From: an uncultured Collinsella sp. | GTDB lineage: Bacteria; Actinomycetota; Coriobacteriia; Coriobacteriales; Coriobacteriaceae | Length of the DNA stretch: 5,492 nt | Assembly (NCBI GenBank): GCA_900755005.1 | Contig: CAAEEX010000024.1 | Location: 1-5,492 of the forward strand | Direction of reading: 5' to 3' | Shown: piece by piece, positions 1 to 4,920 of the stretch | How the letters are laid out: every line of letters begins with the position of its first letter | Numbering within the stretch: position 1 is the stretch's first letter | Notes under the pieces: model-generated | The model's input: the letters and a program-made list of their open reading frames with translations, nothing else | The model's database searches: none | Told to the model about the DNA's origin: nothing | Program-made: the position numbers and the translations under genes

Positions 1-667
1 CTGCCCTCGCAGACCTTGCTGCTCGCGTGGATGACCGTCTCGAACTGCTCGCCCGGGAAGAACCCGTCGAGCACGGCCGCGCCCGTGGCCTCGGCGTTGG
101 TCATGCGGCCGGGCACGCAGGTGCGCAGTATCTTCCAGCGGGGCGTGGGCATGCGCAGAGCGTCGGCGATGGAGCGCGTCGCCTCGACGGTGAGCGCCGT
201 GCCGCGCATCACGGTGGAGTCGAGCTTCACGGGGATGACGACCATGCCGCCCTCCGCCGCGGCGAGGTAGGCGTTGAAGGCGAGCCTGCGCATCACGGGA
301 CTGCAGTCGATGAGGCAGACGTCGTAGGAGCCCGAGGCGTCGTCGAGGGCGAACTTGAGTCGCTGCTCGCGCAGGAGCATCTCGTTCTGGTCGACGAGGT
401 CGATGGTCGAGGCCACCACGTCGAGGTTCTCCCCGGCAGCGTAGGCGACCTCCTCCACGGGCGCGCCGCCGTAGAGCAGCTCGACCGACGTGCGCCGCTC
501 GGAGACGGCCCGGTCGTAGAGGCCGAAGAAGTCTGTGGCAGACGCCTGCGGGTCGAGGTCGACAAGCAGGGTCCGAAGGCCCGGGCGGCGAAGATCGCCG
601 CCAGGTTCACGGCGGTCGTCGTCTTGCCGACGCCGCCCTTGTAGTTGGAAATGGCTATCGTGCGCAT
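1..667 (-). pseudogene. parA: ParA/Soj-family partition ATPase, frameshifted as read, C-terminus beyond left edge
   Basis: This is a Walker-type ATPase of the ParA/Soj/MinD group, which segregates plasmids or chromosomes on the nucleoid, normally with a ParB-type DNA-binding partner. The ATG at 667-665 is preceded by AGAGGA about 9 bases upstream. Residues 1-29 include the deviant Walker A motif KGGVGKTTT (residues 10-18). The original frame then runs into out-of-frame sequence and would stop near 293, about 124 residues. If one C is restored in the CCC run at 580-582, the protein continues as RGLRTLLVDLDPQAS (Walker A', about residues 29-43), then SYDVCLIDCSP (Walker B Asp near 121), then MVVIPVKLDS, in frame to the window edge. 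About 222 of the usual ~255 residues are visible. No ParB is seen. The lesion may be a real mutation or a sequencing/assembly error. Family assignment is firm; functionality is uncertain. Confidence 0.85.
580..582 (-). other. One-base frameshift site in parA
   Basis: The plus strand reads AAGGCCCGGGCGG. A CCCC run instead of CCC would give an uninterrupted ParA reading frame joining the Walker A part to the Walker A' part. The lesion lies in a short homopolymer within a GC-rich palindromic context (GCCCGGGC), which favours slippage or a base-calling error. No classical programmed slippery heptamer is visible here. Confidence 0.8.
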
Positions 668-740
668 GGGTCGCGTCCTCTCTAGCGTGGGGCGCGCCTC
701 GGCGCATCCGGTCCGGCGCGCCCCGAGTCTCGGAGCGTCG

Positions 741-764
741 GGACAAAACCGTACGGATTTGTCC
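741..764. promoter_or_regulatory. 24-bp near-perfect palindrome upstream of parA
   Basis: The arms GGACAAAACCGT and ACGGATTTGTCC match as inverted repeats at 11 of 12 positions, around a CCGTACGG centre. Its right half, GTACGGATTTGTCC (751-764), is a degenerate copy of the 14-bp operator found at 790-803 and in front of xis and xre. It lies about 75 bases upstream of the parA start, so it is probably an accessory operator. A partition (parS-like) site is an alternative. Confidence 0.6.
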
Positions 765-773
765 GACAAGCGG

Positions 774-782
774 AGTGTACCA
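774..782 (-). promoter_or_regulatory. Possible extended -10 promoter element for parA
   Basis: On the minus strand this reads TGGTACACT, an extended -10 (TGn plus TACACT, which keeps T, A, A and the final T of the consensus). No good -35 is seen; the expected place is occupied by the operator at 790-803. The predicted transcript would have a leader of about 100 bases that contains the 741-764 palindrome. Weak prediction. Confidence 0.35.
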
Positions 783-816
783 CGAAAACGTACGGATATG
801 TACGCTTTCGTGGTAC
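777..816. promoter_or_regulatory. 40-bp palindrome containing the GTAC-N6-GTAC operator, parA control region
   Basis: The left arm GTACCACGAAAACGTAC (777-793) and right arm GTACGCTTTCGTGGTAC (800-816) are inverted repeats at 16 of 17 positions, separated by GGATAT. The centre, GTACGGATATGTAC (790-803), matches the operators at 3844-3857 and 3880-3893. There are thus two nested dyads: an inner 14-bp operator and an outer TACCACGAAA arm pair. It lies about 110-150 bases upstream of the parA start. The likely role is an operator, bound by the XRE protein at 3965-4378 or by a ParA-associated DNA-binding protein; a centromere-like site is also possible. Confidence 0.75.
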
Positions 817-836
817 AAGGGGTGGATTCGGGGAAA

Positions 837-862
837 CCCGGCCCCGGGAGCCCGGGGCCGGG
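837..862 (-). terminator. Strong GC hairpin behind the yraN-like gene
   Basis: CCCGGCCCCGGG and CCCGGGGCCGGG are perfect 12-bp arms around AG. On the minus strand the hairpin begins 8 bases after the stop codon of the 871-1242 gene and is followed by TTTCCCC, only a short T run. It is a plausible weak intrinsic terminator separating that gene from parA; it may instead act only as a 3'-end stabiliser. Confidence 0.5.
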
Positions 863-870
863 CGCGCCGC

Positions 871-1242
871 CTAGGAGAGCGGCTCCATCTCGCCGAAGCA
901 GTTGACGTGGTGGCGCAGGAGCGCTCGGTTTTCCTTGACGACCATCATCGCCACCTCGTCGAAGCGGACCGGCGTGTCGGCGTAGTCGTCGCCGTTGCCG
1001 GCGAGCCACGTCGCCGCCAGCGCCTCGCGCAGCCCGCGCGCCCTGTGGGCCTCGGGGAAGCCGTCCGTTCCGATCCGGACCGTGGCGTCGACGAAGACCA
1101 GGGTCCCGTCCTCGTCCACCGCCACGAGGTCGATTCCGCCGATGCCCTCGGGCCCCTGCCAGGCCTCATCGACGATCTCGTAGCCCTTGCGCTCGAGGAA
1201 GGTCCTGACCGCGCCCATCGCCTTTTCCTTCATGTCGTTCAT
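871..1242 (-). CDS. YraN/UPF0102-like nuclease-fold protein
   Basis: A 123-residue protein. The ATG at 1242-1240 has an ideal AAGGAG six bases upstream, so the longer open frame above it is not used. It follows the YraN/UPF0102 plan (restriction-endonuclease-like fold, cellular role unsettled): an N-terminal helix (AMGAVRTFLERKGYEIV), then GGIDLVAVDEDGTLVFVDATVR at residues 35-56 in place of the usual GEIDLI...VFVEVK, then a helical middle and VRFDEVAMMVV near 92-102, matching the family's VRFDVV strand. Asp38 is kept, but the family Glu before it is Gly36, and the usual E-x-K has become D52-A-T54. Catalysis may therefore be altered or lost. It stands alone, apparently monocistronic, between parA and a non-coding region. 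Family assignment is by motif; the function is unknown. Confidence 0.75.
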   Translation of the reverse strand: MNDMKEKAMGAVRTFLERKGYEIVDEAWQGPEGIGGIDLVAVDEDGTLVFVDATVRIGTDGFPEAHRARGLREALAATWLAGNGDDYADTPVRFDEVAMMVVKENRALLRHHVNCFGEMEPLS

Positions 1243-1371
1243 GTCTTGCTCCTTAGACTCGGAGGCCCGCCCCTGTGGCGTGCCTTGCGTCGCGTGAGTC
1301 GCATGCGGCGCGGGCGTGCCGGCAAGGGAGGAAGCGAAGTCGGGCGTGGAAATAGAAGTATTCCGACGGCA

Positions 1372-1423
1372 GTTTTTCGCGTTGTTCGCGCGCGCAGCGC
1401 ATGGAGCGAAGAACCCGAAAAAG
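1372..1423. repeat. Imperfect inverted repeat in the intergenic region
   Basis: The plus-strand arm starting GTTTTTCGCGTTGTTCGC (from 1372) pairs with a minus-strand arm CTTTTTCGGGTTCTTCGC (from 1423) with about 16 of 20 matches and a 12-base loop. Each end carries a run of five T or A. It could be a bidirectional transcription-end structure or part of an RNA. Confidence 0.4.
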
Positions 1424-1427
1424 TGTC

Positions 1428-1445
1428 GCGGCCCTTGCGGGCCGC
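1428..1445 (-). terminator. GC hairpin followed by T5 on the minus strand
   Basis: GCGGCCC and GGGCCGC are perfect 7-bp arms around TTGC. On the minus strand the hairpin is followed, after GACAC, by TTTTT. The gap before the T run is longer than in a typical intrinsic terminator and no gene lies immediately upstream on that strand, so this is a weak call. Confidence 0.3.
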
Positions 1446-1516
1446 CTGCCGGCGTGCGACCCTGCGCGTCCAAGGAACGCCGGGGCGGGTTTCGGATCGG
1501 AAGGGCGCAGGCGTGC

Positions 1517-1558
1517 GGCATGGAATCAGGCATGGGCGCCGAGGTTTCCAGGCATGGG
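1517..1558 (+). repeat. Three GGCATGG direct repeats
   Basis: GGCATGG occurs at 1517-1523, 1529-1535 and 1551-1557; the last two are in the longer copy CAGGCATGGG (1527-1536 and 1549-1558). Spacings of 12 and 22 bases put the copies on roughly the same DNA face, as in activator or repressor half-sites. They lie about 230-265 bases upstream of the 1783 gene. Confidence 0.4.
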
Positions 1559-1612
1559 ATGCGATCTGTCGGCGGTTGCTGGGCTCCCGTGGGATTGGAG
1601 ACGACGCCGCGG

Positions 1613-1634
1613 CGGGAACGACGGCGCGTTCCCG
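1613..1634. repeat. 8-bp stem hairpin
   Basis: CGGGAACG (1613-1620) and CGTTCCCG (1627-1634) form a perfect stem around the loop ACGGCG. It lies about 150 bases upstream of the 1783 start and could be an operator or leader structure. No T run follows on either strand, so it is not a terminator. Confidence 0.4.
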
Positions 1635-1782
1635 AGTCGCGGTGCCGTGGTCCGCATCGGGACGGCATTCCCCGCGCCGCTTGCGGCCAATATGCGCACG
1701 GGATCGCGGTGGCGAGATGGTTCTCCATGCGGAACGGCTACGGTGCTGCGCAACACGTCCGTCGGAAGAAGGAGGACAGCCA

Positions 1783-2034
1783 ATGATGGATATCAACGAG
1801 AAGGACGAGCGTCGTGAGCTGCTTGACACGGTGGCGGATGCAGGAAGGCTGGCGAGGGGCCTGGACCAGCTGCTCGAGTCCCTGGCGCACGCCGACCAGC
1901 TGGACCTGCTCGACGTCGAGGGGGTCCTGGCCCTGAGGTCGATAAGCGAGAGGTGCGCCGAGCGCATCGGCGACGCCGCGCGAATCCTGGAGGCGCAAAA
2001 CGAGATCCTCTATGTCGAGGAACGGACCGTTTAG
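1783..2034 (+). CDS. Small acidic, probably all-helical protein of unknown function
   Basis: An 83-residue protein. The ATG at 1783 is preceded by AGAAGGAGG with about 7 bases of spacing; a second ATG follows directly at 1786 and could also serve. Upstream sequence in the same frame lacks coding character. The protein is rich in Leu, Asp, Glu, Ala and Arg, with a leucine-rich segment (LLDTVADAGRLARGLDQLLE, about 13-32), a second (LDLLDVEGVLALRSISERCAERI, about 40-62), and an acidic tail ending VEERTV. There is no signal peptide and no membrane segment. It looks like a small helical-bundle or coiled-coil protein; I do not recognise the family. It is divergent from the yraN-like gene and convergent with the integrase operon, and no clear terminator separates it from the latter. 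Codon use and RBS make it very likely a real gene. Confidence 0.75.
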   Translation: MMDINEKDERRELLDTVADAGRLARGLDQLLESLAHADQLDLLDVEGVLALRSISERCAERIGDAARILEAQNEILYVEERTV

Positions 2035-2117
2035 CTTCCTTTCGCGGAAGATTAACTATTTGCTTTGCGGGCAACACCCTAAAGAATCGCAGTTCCTGGT
2101 CGGCGCTTAGATGAGCG

Positions 2118-2543
2118 TTAGCCGCGACCCATTCCAAAGATACTTGCATTGTCGGCGTTGTCGTTAGTTTCGACCTCAGTCGCCATCGCCGGGAACGATT
2201 CTTCCTGAGACGCGTCGTCCACTCGCGAGTCAATAGGCTCGCCGAGCGCCAGGAAGAACCTCATCACGTGCTCGACTCTCTGCTGCAGAGACTCGCTCAG
2301 CTCGCTGTAGGAGGCCGCCAGCCGTACTTCCTTGGCCAACTCCGCCATCGAGTCCTTCAGCGCCTTCTGCACGCTCACAGAGGGTCTCACCTCGACCTGG
2401 GTATCGGTGAGCTTGGCGATGATGTAGTCCTGCCTGTTCATGCCGCTCCAGGCGGTCATCTCGCATATGAGCTTATGCTCCTCGGGCGTGCAGCGGAACG
2501 CCATCGTCTTACTGCGCTTGCGGGCGCTGTTCTCGCACGGCAT
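2118..2543 (-). CDS. Ribbon-helix-helix protein, MobC/relaxosome-like
   Basis: A 141-residue protein, last gene of the xis-int operon. The ATG (2543-2541) lies 5 bases after the integrase stop. Its SD, GAGGGG, overlaps the last codons of int, about 9 bases from the ATG, so translation is probably coupled. The N-terminus is basic (ARKRSK), followed by a short strand KTMAFRCT (about 12-19), helix EEHKLICEMTAWSG (21-34), and MNRQDYIIAKL (35-45). This is the ribbon-helix-helix pattern seen in plasmid mobilisation accessory (MobC/NikA-like) proteins. A long helix (about 56-100) and an acidic tail follow. Relaxosome assembly at an oriT is the usual job of such proteins, but no relaxase is visible. 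It could instead be a transcriptional regulator of the element. The fold call is fairly good; the MobC role is inference. Confidence 0.65.
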   Translation of the reverse strand: MPCENSARKRSKTMAFRCTPEEHKLICEMTAWSGMNRQDYIIAKLTDTQVEVRPSVSVQKALKDSMAELAKEVRLAASYSELSESLQQRVEHVMRFFLALGEPIDSRVDDASQEESFPAMATEVETNDNADNASIFGMGRG

Positions 2544-2548
2544 CCTTC

Positions 2549-3619
2549 TTATCCCCTCGCCCCGTCAAGGGCGGCGGCCATCTCGTCCTGCTTCGTGGGG
2601 AACAGGTGCGCGTATCGGTAGGTGATGTCCACCGCCTCGTGGCCCATGCGCTCGGCGATGGCCAGCGCGGAGAAGCCCATCTCGATCAGCAGGCTCACGT
2701 GGCTGTGGCGTATGTCGTGTATGCGGATGCGTTTCACGCCAGACGCCTTGCACCCTCGTTCCATCTCGTGGGCCAGGAAGTGCTTGGTAACGGCGAACAG
2801 GCGCTCGTCGGGGGCGACGTCGTCTCGTAGCTCGATGAAGTCCGCCATCTCGTCGCGCAGGAAGGCGGGCATGACGATCGTGCGCACCGACTTGGGCGTC
2901 TTGGGATCGGTCACGGTGTCTACGCCGTGGAGGCTTTGGTACGACTTGTTGATGCGCAGACGCGAACTCTCCAGCATGAAGTCGGACGGAGTGAGCGCCA
3001 GAAGCTCGCCGCAGCGGATGCCCGTCCAGTAGAGCAGCTCGAAGGCGTGGAACGAGAGCGGCTTGTCCATGACGGCCTCGCTGAACCTCAGGTACTCGTC
3101 CTTGGTCCAGAACTGCATCTCGCCGCCCTTCTTCGAGCCCATCTTGTCGACCCTTCGCACCGGGTTGTCGGTGAGCCCGTAGTAGCGCTCGGCGTGGTTG
3201 AAGATGGCGTTGAGTTGGTTGTTCACCGTGCGCAGGTACGTCGGCGCCCAGGGCTTACCGTCGGCGTCCCGGTGTTCAGTAAGCTCGTTCTGCCACCTAA
3301 TAACGTCGATCGGCCTCACATCGCACATGCGCATATCCCCAAAGAACGGCACGAGCTTGTCGTTGATGATGTACTCCTTGGTGATCCACGTATGCTCGCG
3401 TATGCGAGGCTTCACCTCGGAGGCGTACACCTCAACGAACTCGGAAAACGTCATGTCCATGGCCCCGCCGTTAAGGCTCTTGAACTGGCTTTCCCATACG
3501 GCCGCCTCCACCTCGGAGGAGAAGCCGCGCTTTGTCTTGTGGCGCTTCGAGCCGCGGGCGTCGCGGTAGTAGCACTGCACGAAGAACGTGCCGTTGCTGT
3601 CGTCCTTGTACACCGGCAT
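2549..3619 (-). CDS. int: Tyrosine recombinase / site-specific integrase
   Basis: A 356-residue integrase of the Tn916/phage type that integrates and excises the element. The N-terminus (MPVYKDDSNGTFFVQCYY...) is an AP2-like arm-DNA-binding domain (about 1-50). A SAM-like core-binding domain follows (about 56-150), then the catalytic domain. The catalytic set is complete: Arg202 (TGIRCGELLAL), Lys240 (TDPKTPK), His301 and Arg304 (HDIRHSH), His327 (RMGHE) and Tyr336 (YRYAHLF). The chosen ATG (3619-3617) starts one base after the xis stop and uses GGAGGT inside the end of xis; a start 14 codons upstream would overlap xis and lacks an SD. Length is normal and the gene is intact. The arm-binding domain implies arm sites in the att region; the repeats at 4466-5003 are candidates. 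Confidence 0.96.
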   Translation of the reverse strand: MPVYKDDSNGTFFVQCYYRDARGSKRHKTKRGFSSEVEAAVWESQFKSLNGGAMDMTFSEFVEVYASEVKPRIREHTWITKEYIINDKLVPFFGDMRMCDVRPIDVIRWQNELTEHRDADGKPWAPTYLRTVNNQLNAIFNHAERYYGLTDNPVRRVDKMGSKKGGEMQFWTKDEYLRFSEAVMDKPLSFHAFELLYWTGIRCGELLALTPSDFMLESSRLRINKSYQSLHGVDTVTDPKTPKSVRTIVMPAFLRDEMADFIELRDDVAPDERLFAVTKHFLAHEMERGCKASGVKRIRIHDIRHSHVSLLIEMGFSALAIAERMGHEAVDITYRYAHLFPTKQDEMAAALDGARG

Positions 3620-3620
3620 G

Positions 3621-3824
3621 TCAGTCCACCTCCGGGAAGTACAGGGCGTCGAAGACGTCACTTCGAACGCGTCCGCGGATAACCACGCGCCCGCGCGCCT
3701 CCTGCTCGGCGTTTATCTTCCTGATCACCTCGTAGGCGCTGCCTTTCTTGATCCTCAGCAGCTCCGCAACCTCGTCCGCATCCAGCATGTGCGGTCTCGG
3801 CGTCTTTGCCACCTTCTCGTCCAT
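3621..3824 (-). CDS. xis: Excisionase-like winged-helix DNA-binding protein
   Basis: A 67-residue protein with a helix-turn-helix of the excisionase/MerR-like type: LDADEVAELLRIKKGSAYEVIRKINAEQ, then a wing-like RVVIRGRVRSDVFDALYF. Small proteins of this kind just ahead of a tyrosine integrase act as directionality factors or regulators for excision. The ATG at 3824-3822 has AGGAGG 4 bases upstream; the in-frame ATG at 3839 has no SD and abuts the operator, so it is rejected. It is the first gene of the xis-int-RHH operon, transcribed from the TTGACA/TACTCT promoter at 3871-3899. One base separates its stop from the int start. Confidence 0.85.
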   Translation of the reverse strand: MDEKVAKTPRPHMLDADEVAELLRIKKGSAYEVIRKINAEQEARGRVVIRGRVRSDVFDALYFPEVD

Positions 3825-3843
3825 GGCTCCTCCTGTCATTAGC

Positions 3844-3857
3844 GTACAGATACGTAC
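3844..3857. promoter_or_regulatory. Operator A, GTAC-N6-GTAC, in the xis leader
   Basis: GTACAGATACGTAC lies at about +7 to +20 of the predicted xis transcript. It differs at one position from operator B read on the other strand (GTACAGATATGTAC). A repressor bound here could block early elongation. Confidence 0.75.
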
Positions 3858-3858
3858 G

Positions 3859-3879
3859 GTTTACAGATTCAGAGTAAAC
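3859..3879. repeat. GTTTAC/GTAAAC inverted repeat between operators A and B
   Basis: GTTTAC (3859-3864) and GTAAAC (3874-3879) flank nine bases. With operators A and B, which are inverted relative to each other, they form a larger dyad centred near 3869, over the predicted -10 and start site of xis. Confidence 0.5.
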
Positions 3880-3899
3880 GTACATATCTGTACTGTCAA
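3871..3899 (-). promoter_or_regulatory. Promoter of the xis-int-RHH operon
   Basis: On the minus strand: TTGACA (3899-3894, perfect -35), exactly 17 bases, then TACTCT (3876-3871, -10). The predicted start is near 3864, giving a leader of about 40 bases. The 14-bp operator B sits entirely inside the spacer, directly after the -35, which predicts tight repression. Confidence 0.8.
3880..3893. promoter_or_regulatory. Operator B, inside the xis promoter spacer
   Basis: GTACATATCTGTAC on the plus strand (GTACAGATATGTAC on the minus strand). It begins immediately after the -35 hexamer of the xis promoter and ends 3 bases before its -10. Confidence 0.8.
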
Positions 3900-3904
3900 T
3901 AGAA

Positions 3905-3933
3905 TTGCGTACATTTGCGTACGCTGGTAAGAT
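3905..3933 (+). promoter_or_regulatory. Promoter of the XRE regulator
   Basis: TTGCGT (3905-3910), 17 bases, then TAAGAT (3928-3933). The predicted start is near 3940, giving a leader of about 25 bases that includes the AGGAGG. Operator C (3909-3922) overlaps the end of the -35 and fills most of the spacer, consistent with autorepression. The -35 is weaker than that of the divergent xis promoter. Confidence 0.7.
3909..3922. promoter_or_regulatory. Operator C, inside the xre promoter spacer
   Basis: GTACATTTGCGTAC (GTACGCAAATGTAC on the minus strand). The outer GTAC half-sites are kept and the inner six bases diverge most from the other copies. This suggests a different, perhaps lower, affinity, as in phage-type switches with graded operators. 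Confidence 0.7.
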
Positions 3934-3964
3934 GTGCGGGTACGTAATTCCAGGAGGAGGGCGC

Positions 3965-4378
3965 ATGTCCGTAGGCGAGAACATAAGGCGGTACCGCAAG
4001 TCGCGCGGCATGACGCAAGCGCAGCTTGCCGAGGCGGTCGGCCTGACCGAGGGGGCCGTGCGCCACTACGAGAGCGGCATCCGCGCCGTGAAGCCCGAGC
4101 TGCTCGAATCCATCGCCGCAGCACTAGGCGTATCCGTCAACGCCCTCAAGGATTACGGCGTCGAAACCGCGGGCGACCTCATATCGCTGCTCGTGCGGCT
4201 CGAGGACTCATTCGGCATCGTGCCCGCAGCCGACGGCACGGGGCTCTCTCTGAACCCCAAGGCGCCTCACGCGCCCAAAGCGGCGATGGCGATCCAGCTG
4301 TGGGCCGAGAAGCGCGCACGGCTCGAGAACGGCGAGATCGACGCCGCCGAGTACGAGGACTGGAAAGCCTCGCTGTAG
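3965..4378 (+). CDS. XRE-family (Cro/CI-type) transcriptional regulator
   Basis: A 137-residue protein. The ATG at 3965 has AGGAGG (3952-3957) 7 bases upstream; an in-frame upstream ATG at 3905 lies within the promoter and is rejected. Residues 4-58 form a classic HTH_3 domain (GENIRRYRKSRGMTQAQLAEAVGLTEGAVRHYESG...), with recognition helix around TEGAVRHYESG (28-38). The C-terminal part (about 60-137), with DLISLLVRLEDSFGIVP and a charged end EYEDWKASL, resembles the tail of XRE proteins linked to mobile elements. It has no peptidase or metal motif. It is divergent from xis-int, with three operators between. The probable role is repressor of its own and the xis promoter, and by operator sharing also of parA. 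HTH family is firm; targets are inferred. Confidence 0.92.
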   Translation: MSVGENIRRYRKSRGMTQAQLAEAVGLTEGAVRHYESGIRAVKPELLESIAAALGVSVNALKDYGVETAGDLISLLVRLEDSFGIVPAADGTGLSLNPKAPHAPKAAMAIQLWAEKRARLENGEIDAAEYEDWKASL

Positions 4379-4851
4379 CAGCTCTCCGCATTTCGCTACC
4401 ACTAAAACCGAATCAGGGCGCCAGGATAGCCGGTGAGCTCCGCTCGCACCTGCGTATGCTGAGTTTTTACTCTCCATTGCATGCCAAGGCATTTCAAGCG
4501 TAAATAGGGAGTAAATGACGCGGTGGCTTACATGGCGGCACACAGCAGTACGCCGCGGCATTTCCCCTGGTTACTCCCGTTTTCATTGAGATGGCGAGAT
4601 TCTTTACTCCCCATTAACCACCTGGGGAAACGCCGTGCAGAGACCGCCGAAAAGCCGATTGAGTTCGATTTGAGTTTCAAAGGACCTAAAACGGCCCCTT
4701 TTCGTTATCGGGGACAAAAATCGCACGTCTACTCACTTGGGATAAATTCTTACTCCCATTCCTCCGAATACCGCCCCATACTTTGCCGTCTTGAAATACG
4801 GGGAGTAAATAGCAAAATCGCAGGTGAAAGGGAGTAAAAAGGCAAAGAAAA

Positions 4852-4888
4852 AGCCTCCGTCCCAGCACGGGAACGGAGGCTCAATTTT
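4852..4888. terminator. Strong bidirectional hairpin terminator with no obvious gene
   Basis: AGCCTCCGTCCC and GGGAACGGAGGCT form a stem of about 12 bp with one bulged base and a five-base loop (4852-4881). On the minus strand it is followed directly by TTTTTCTTT, an excellent intrinsic terminator; on the plus strand by CAATTTT, a weaker one. The nearest gene upstream on the plus strand (xre) ends 470 bases away, and on the minus strand none is visible, so it may end a non-coding transcript. Confidence 0.75.
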
Positions 4889-4902
4889 CGTATTTACTCA
4901 CC

Positions 4903-4920
4903 GCCGTCGCTGACGGCTTT
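4903..4920 (+). terminator. Short hairpin with T3, possible weak terminator
   Basis: GCCGTC and GACGGC flank GCT, followed by TTT on the plus strand. It lies just after the hairpin at 4852-4888 and could back up plus-strand termination. The T run is short, so this is uncertain. Confidence 0.3.

Larger units (their letters stand above)
1243..1782. other. 540-bp GC-rich structured intergenic region
   Basis: No convincing gene is seen. Open frames cross it on both strands, but they encode Arg/Pro/Ser/Ala-rich sequence without motifs or start signals, as expected for high-GC non-coding DNA. It separates two divergent genes, so it should contain their promoters, but no clear -35/-10 pair stands out. 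It carries an imperfect inverted repeat (1372-1391 with 1404-1423, 16 of 20 matching), hairpins at 1428-1445 and 1613-1634, and a triple GGCATGG repeat at 1517-1558. A structured RNA or a long leader is possible; none of the common housekeeping RNAs was recognised. Confidence 0.55.

Noticed and set aside
580..582. Programmed ribosomal frameshift in parA
   Set aside because: There is no slippery heptamer or evident stimulator, and ParA proteins are not known to need one; a mutation or base-calling error is simpler.
27..644. Long plus-strand open frame across parA
   Set aside because: It is the antisense shadow of the ParA coding sequence, which has unmistakable Walker motifs on the other strand.
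1243..1728. N-terminal extension of the yraN-like gene to an ATG at 1728
   Set aside because: The extension has no domain, is rich in Pro/Arg/Ser, and ignores the ideal AAGGAG six bases before the ATG at 1242.
535..1782. Very long plus-strand open frame leading into the 1783 gene
   Set aside because: It is antisense to parA and the yraN-like gene and has Arg/Ser/Pro-rich composition; the SD and codon use place the real start at 1783.
2035..2117. Bidirectional terminator between the convergent genes
   Set aside because: Only short stems (CTTCC/GGAAG at 2035-2050, CGCT/AGCG at 2104-2117) are present, without T runs; not strong enough to call.
2927..3682. Plus-strand open frame across the integrase
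   Set aside because: It is the antisense shadow of a complete integrase with all catalytic residues.
4523..4837. 104-residue plus-strand open frame in the repeat field
   Set aside because: It has no SD, no recognisable motif, and includes several GGGAGTAAA repeat copies, which better explain the sequence.
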